Positions 60,059-64,000 of a DNA stretch of 64,000 nucleotides are shown here, in pieces; the stretch's first letter is position 1; each line of letters opens with the position of its first letter. Made by a program: the position numbers and the translations under genes. Under the pieces are notes generated by a model. That model had not been told where the DNA came from, did not search any database, and saw nothing but the letters and a program-made list of their open reading frames with translations. The stretch comes from Niebla homalea (lineage: Eukaryota; Ascomycota; Lecanoromycetes; Lecanorales; Ramalinaceae), in NCBI GenBank assembly GCA_019925105.1, contig JAHGAU010000007.1, forward strand, positions 744,001 to 808,000, read 5' to 3'.

Positions 60059-60746
60059 TCTCCTCCGTCGTTATTCTTAAATACCGTATTATAATTTATT
60101 AATACTGGAGTTAATAAGGATAAATAATCCTCTTATTATCCTTCTTCTTTTCCTTTTTATATAGGGTTAACGGTATTATTTATAAATTTTTTCTTCTTTA
60201 TTATTTAATAATAGCTTAATAATAATATAAAATATATCTATTTCCATAATATTAATTAAATAAAAAATTAAATTTTTTTTAAGTTAAATTAAGTTAATCT
60301 TATCGGCTTTATAGAATTTATTCTTTTTAAAGAAAACGTTTTTTATATAAATTATTTTCTTTTAATTAAGTATTTATATATTATAAATATTAATATTATT
60401 ATAATTAATAAGGAAATTAATATATACTTTTATTATTAATTTCTTTTTCTTAAAGATCGATTTATTAAGTAAATTAGCTTTATAGTTATATTATTTAAGG
60501 TATTAAAGGTTTAACTTTAAACCGGTAACCTTCTTAAATAATGTAGCCTATAAATACTTTTTTATTAATATTTAATTTATAAGGAAACCGGCTATTTATA
60601 CAATTTATAACTATTGGAATTAAGGAAGTTTTATTTATAACCTTATAACCCTTACTTTTATAATTAATAAATTACCTTTTTATTTCAAATAACCGTTTTA
60701 TATAGTAATATATAATATTAATAACTTAAAAATAATATTAAGTTTA

Positions 60747-60845
60747 TGTTATATGCAGCATGCATCCATCATGGGAGTATTGATAGGTGTAGGACACCCT
60801 TTATACGTAGAGGACAGGCATCCTTATGATGCTCTTATCCTTTAA
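60747..60845. repeat. RIP-free island with GGACA words
   Basis: About 100 bp with normal CA/TG content: GTTATATGCAGCATGCATCC, GTGTAGGACACCC, GAGGACAGGCATCC and the hairpin GCATC-CTTAT-GATGC. It is similar in flavour (GGACA motifs) to the island at 22485-22690. Nature unknown. Confidence 0.5.
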
Positions 60846-63800
60846 GTAGAATTATTATTTATATATTATTATACTTTTTGGTTTATACACCAATAAATAA
60901 TAGTAATAATTACTTATATTAATCTTATATTAACGTATATTATAAAATCCGTTAATACGAATTAAAACATTAATTTATTGACTATAACGGATACTTCCTT
61001 TATAGCGGTATTAAAGGTATTAATTTTATATTTTTAAAATACCGTTTTTAATTCATTTTTAAATTATTTTTTTAAAGAAAGATTAAAAACGGTATTATAG
61101 AGAAAATATATATATTATAAACCTTTTAAGTGTTATTAAATTTTAATATTATTATTTTAATATATTAATTAAACGTTTTATTAAAATTTAATAACTTAAT
61201 AGCCGTAACGATTTTATACTTAACTTTAAAAAAAAAGTTACTTAAATAATAAAGAATAATTAACCATTAAATAGCTTAAAAACCGTACATATTATAAATA
61301 GATTACTTTAATTAAAATCTTCTGAAATTATAGAACTTATTACTTTTTGTTTTAATTTAATTCTTAAAAACTAAATTTTAAATCTTTTATTACTTTAATA
61401 TAATCTTCTATATTTTAAAAATACTTTATTATTATTGTAACTATTAAATATATCGTTATTAACTTTAATAAATTTAAATAAATTTAAATTATATTAATAC
61501 GGTTAAAGTCTTTAAAAATTTATTATTATAAAATTATTATTTTTATTAAATAGTTTTCTATTATTATAATAATTATTAAATTTACTTTTTATATTAACGT
61601 TAATATTATAACGCTCCCCTCCGGCTTTAAATAATAAACCGGAATCCGAACTTAATAAATTTAATATTTTAAACTTAAGTTTATTAAATTTAAATTTATT
61701 ATATTAAATAAAAAATATTTTTATTAAAAAAGTAATTTTTATTTAACTTATTAATCCGCCTAATCGGTTAAAAATAATAAGCTTTATTAAAAGGTAAATA
61801 ATATAATTACGGGGTATAATTTAAGTATTAATTCCCGCTATTATATAAGGTTAATAATAAAATAATTTTAAAGATAATATATTCCCTCCTTTTAATAATA
61901 TAATATAATTAATAAAAAGCTTATAGTTAAATTAATTAATAAATTTTAATCCCAATAATATCGGATTTTTTAACTTTTTTTATAAAAATAAGTCTTCCAA
62001 TATAATTTTTATAATTAAGTATTTTAAGAAATATACCTTTTTCCGGGATATATATATTTTCGTTAATCGATTAAAGGATATTACTTAAATTATAAATATA
62101 TAATTATTACGAAATAATTTATAATTATACTTAAAAAATACCGCTTTAAAGTAATATATTATAGAATTATTAAATACGGAAAAACGATTTATTAAATATA
62201 ATAAAAACCTTATTAAGTAAACTTTTTAAATTATTATTAAATTTAAGTTATTTTAATAAGTTAATTTAAATATTTTAATTACTGAAAAATATATTATAAA
62301 TAATACTTTTTAAAACCGGAAACCTTATAAATATAATATATTATTTTACGGATTATATATATTTTGAATTTTAATAATATTTAAAATTAACTTACGTTTA
62401 TTTATAACGGGTTAAACTTATAATTTTAACGGAACTTATAATTATTGAATATATTTATTATTATTAATAATTACCTTAAGCTTATAAATATATTTAAATA
62501 TAATTAATAGACTTACGTTATTAAGTATTATATAACTTTATAAATATATTTATAGAATTATAAAGCGGATACGTTATTTTAAAATAATTAAAATTTTATA
62601 TAAAATTTAAAAGCCGGTCCTTTTTTTAAATTTTTTACGTTATCCTTTTAAACGTATAAGTAAAATAAAACTTATAATATCCGACCTTAAGAAAAAGAAT
62701 AACGGTAATTACCCTTAACGTCGTAAAAGAAAATATTAATATTAAATTAAGGAAAATTAAAGTCCTTAAAAAAAGGATTTAATTTTAAATATTAAACGTA
62801 TTATATAAAATAAAGCGTTAATTAAAATTTTATATTTAAAAATATAAAAAAAAGAAATTATATTATTTAATAAAGAAGAATCAGAAGGATCTTAAATAAC
62901 GACGACTTTATTACGGAAAAAGTATATTTTATATATTAAATTCCCGTTTATTATTATTATATTAAATACGTAATAAAATACTTATTAAAGAATAAACTTT
63001 TTACTTATTTTAAAAATAATTATTAAAAATTAAAAAGAGTAAACTTAAATACCCTTAAGACTTTTTCGTTAAATTAACGGATTTAATTTATTAATAATTA
63101 ATATACGTAAACGTAATAAATTAATAATATAATATTTATAATTATTAGCTTTACCGTAATAAAGAATACGTACTTTATAAGCTTTATTTTTAAGGTATAT
63201 TAATATATTATAGGTAAAGTTTAATTTACCCTTAAATTATCCTTAATAAACTTTTATATAAATAATAAGTATCTTATTACGATTATTAATCGTAATATTA
63301 TATTTTCTTAAATTTTAAATTTGGATTTAAAAATCTAGAAATTACTTAAGTTAATTCCGATTATAAGCGTTAATAATTTTAAATTAATTATTAATAAATT
63401 TATAATACTTAACTTATTCTTTTTAAGGAAGAAGAATACAATATTTATCTTAAGAAAAATTTCGGTTAAAATCTATTTAATACGTAATTTATTTATTAAT
63501 ATTTTAATTATTATTAATGTTATAACTCTTAATAAAATAATAATTAATTTTAATAATTAAAAATATATTATTAACGCTTATAAAAATATAAGTATTAAAA
63601 TAACCACTTTTATAAAGGAAATAACGTAATTCCGATATATAATTCACGTAAAGTAATAAACTTAAATTTTAACCTATAATATTATATAAATATTAATTAT
63701 ATATTTAAAAGAAAAGACTTTAAAAGAATAATTTAAGTCTTAAGATTTCATTTTTAAACCGTAATTAATATTATTCTATAATCTTAGATTTTAAAGTAAT

Positions 63801-64000
63801 ATATTTACGTATATTGTTAATTTGAAAATATTAGTTATCCAAATTAAAAACGATATTAATTAAAAAATTAATTTATTACGTAAAGTAAAATTTAGAATTT
63901 TATACGACTTACCTTTATAACTTTATTACGTAATAGTTTTAAATTTATTAATATTATTTATTATTTATGGATAAAGAACCTAAAAATTTAAGTTATAAAT
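60846..64000. other. Heavily RIP-mutated DNA to the window end
   Basis: Almost only A/T with CG dinucleotides and stops in all frames; no feature recognised. Confidence 0.5.

Noticed and set aside
1..64000. tRNA, rRNA or CRISPR features
   Set aside because: No cloverleaf with conserved T-loop, no rRNA core sequence and no regular direct-repeat/spacer pattern was seen; the repeats present are tandem or transposon-derived.

Overview
This 64 kb window is an AT-rich, gene-free transposon graveyard from a filamentous ascomycete (Pezizomycotina). The organism call rests on the mutation pattern and the element mix. CpA and TpG are nearly absent, TpA is extreme and CpG is kept, as expected from repeat-induced point mutation (RIP). 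No intact gene, tRNA, rRNA or CRISPR array was seen. Because TG is so rare, TGA stops are rare in every frame, so an open stretch with only TAA/TAG stops is weak evidence of coding unless protein motifs are visible.

Layout, left to right. 1-1795: 5' part of a Tad-type LINE on the minus strand. 1860-3037: Ty1/Copia pol on the plus strand, broken in its reverse transcriptase by a 162 bp LTR (3038-3199). 6160-7312: a well preserved hAT-like miniature element with an 8 bp target duplication, filled with a GGGTGATGA / GGGTGCAGGTGA minisatellite. 7653-11110: short and long tandem repeats. 11-20 kb: heavily mutated, unassigned. 20311-22345, 25060-26429 and 34073-35777: three copies of a small LTR element family. 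23670-24345 and 27640-28142: tandem arrays and a small inverted-repeat element. 39732-45535: a near full-length Tad-like LINE (minus). 45536-47102: probable 3' end of a Copia element with its LTR. 47103-49979: partly preserved, unassigned sequence, perhaps with a decayed fifth small LTR element. 49980-58810: a Ty3/Gypsy element with both LTRs and target duplication, whose 5' internal region is interrupted by the fourth small LTR element (50891-52084). 58816-64000: unassigned RIP-mutated DNA with microsatellites.

The most interesting content is the small LTR family. There are four copies of 1.2-2.0 kb, each with ~162 bp LTRs starting TG and ending CA and a perfect 5 bp target duplication. They share a leader with conserved blocks that can fold into stem-loops, and a conserved motif just before the right LTR, but their central sequences differ between copies. 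They carry no recognisable reverse transcriptase or integrase, so they look like non-autonomous (TRIM/LARD-like) elements, possibly with variable cargo. The second notable object is the hAT-like minisatellite carrier, which escaped RIP. All large elements show RIP damage, including catalytic and metal-binding residues changed by C-to-T or G-to-A transitions.
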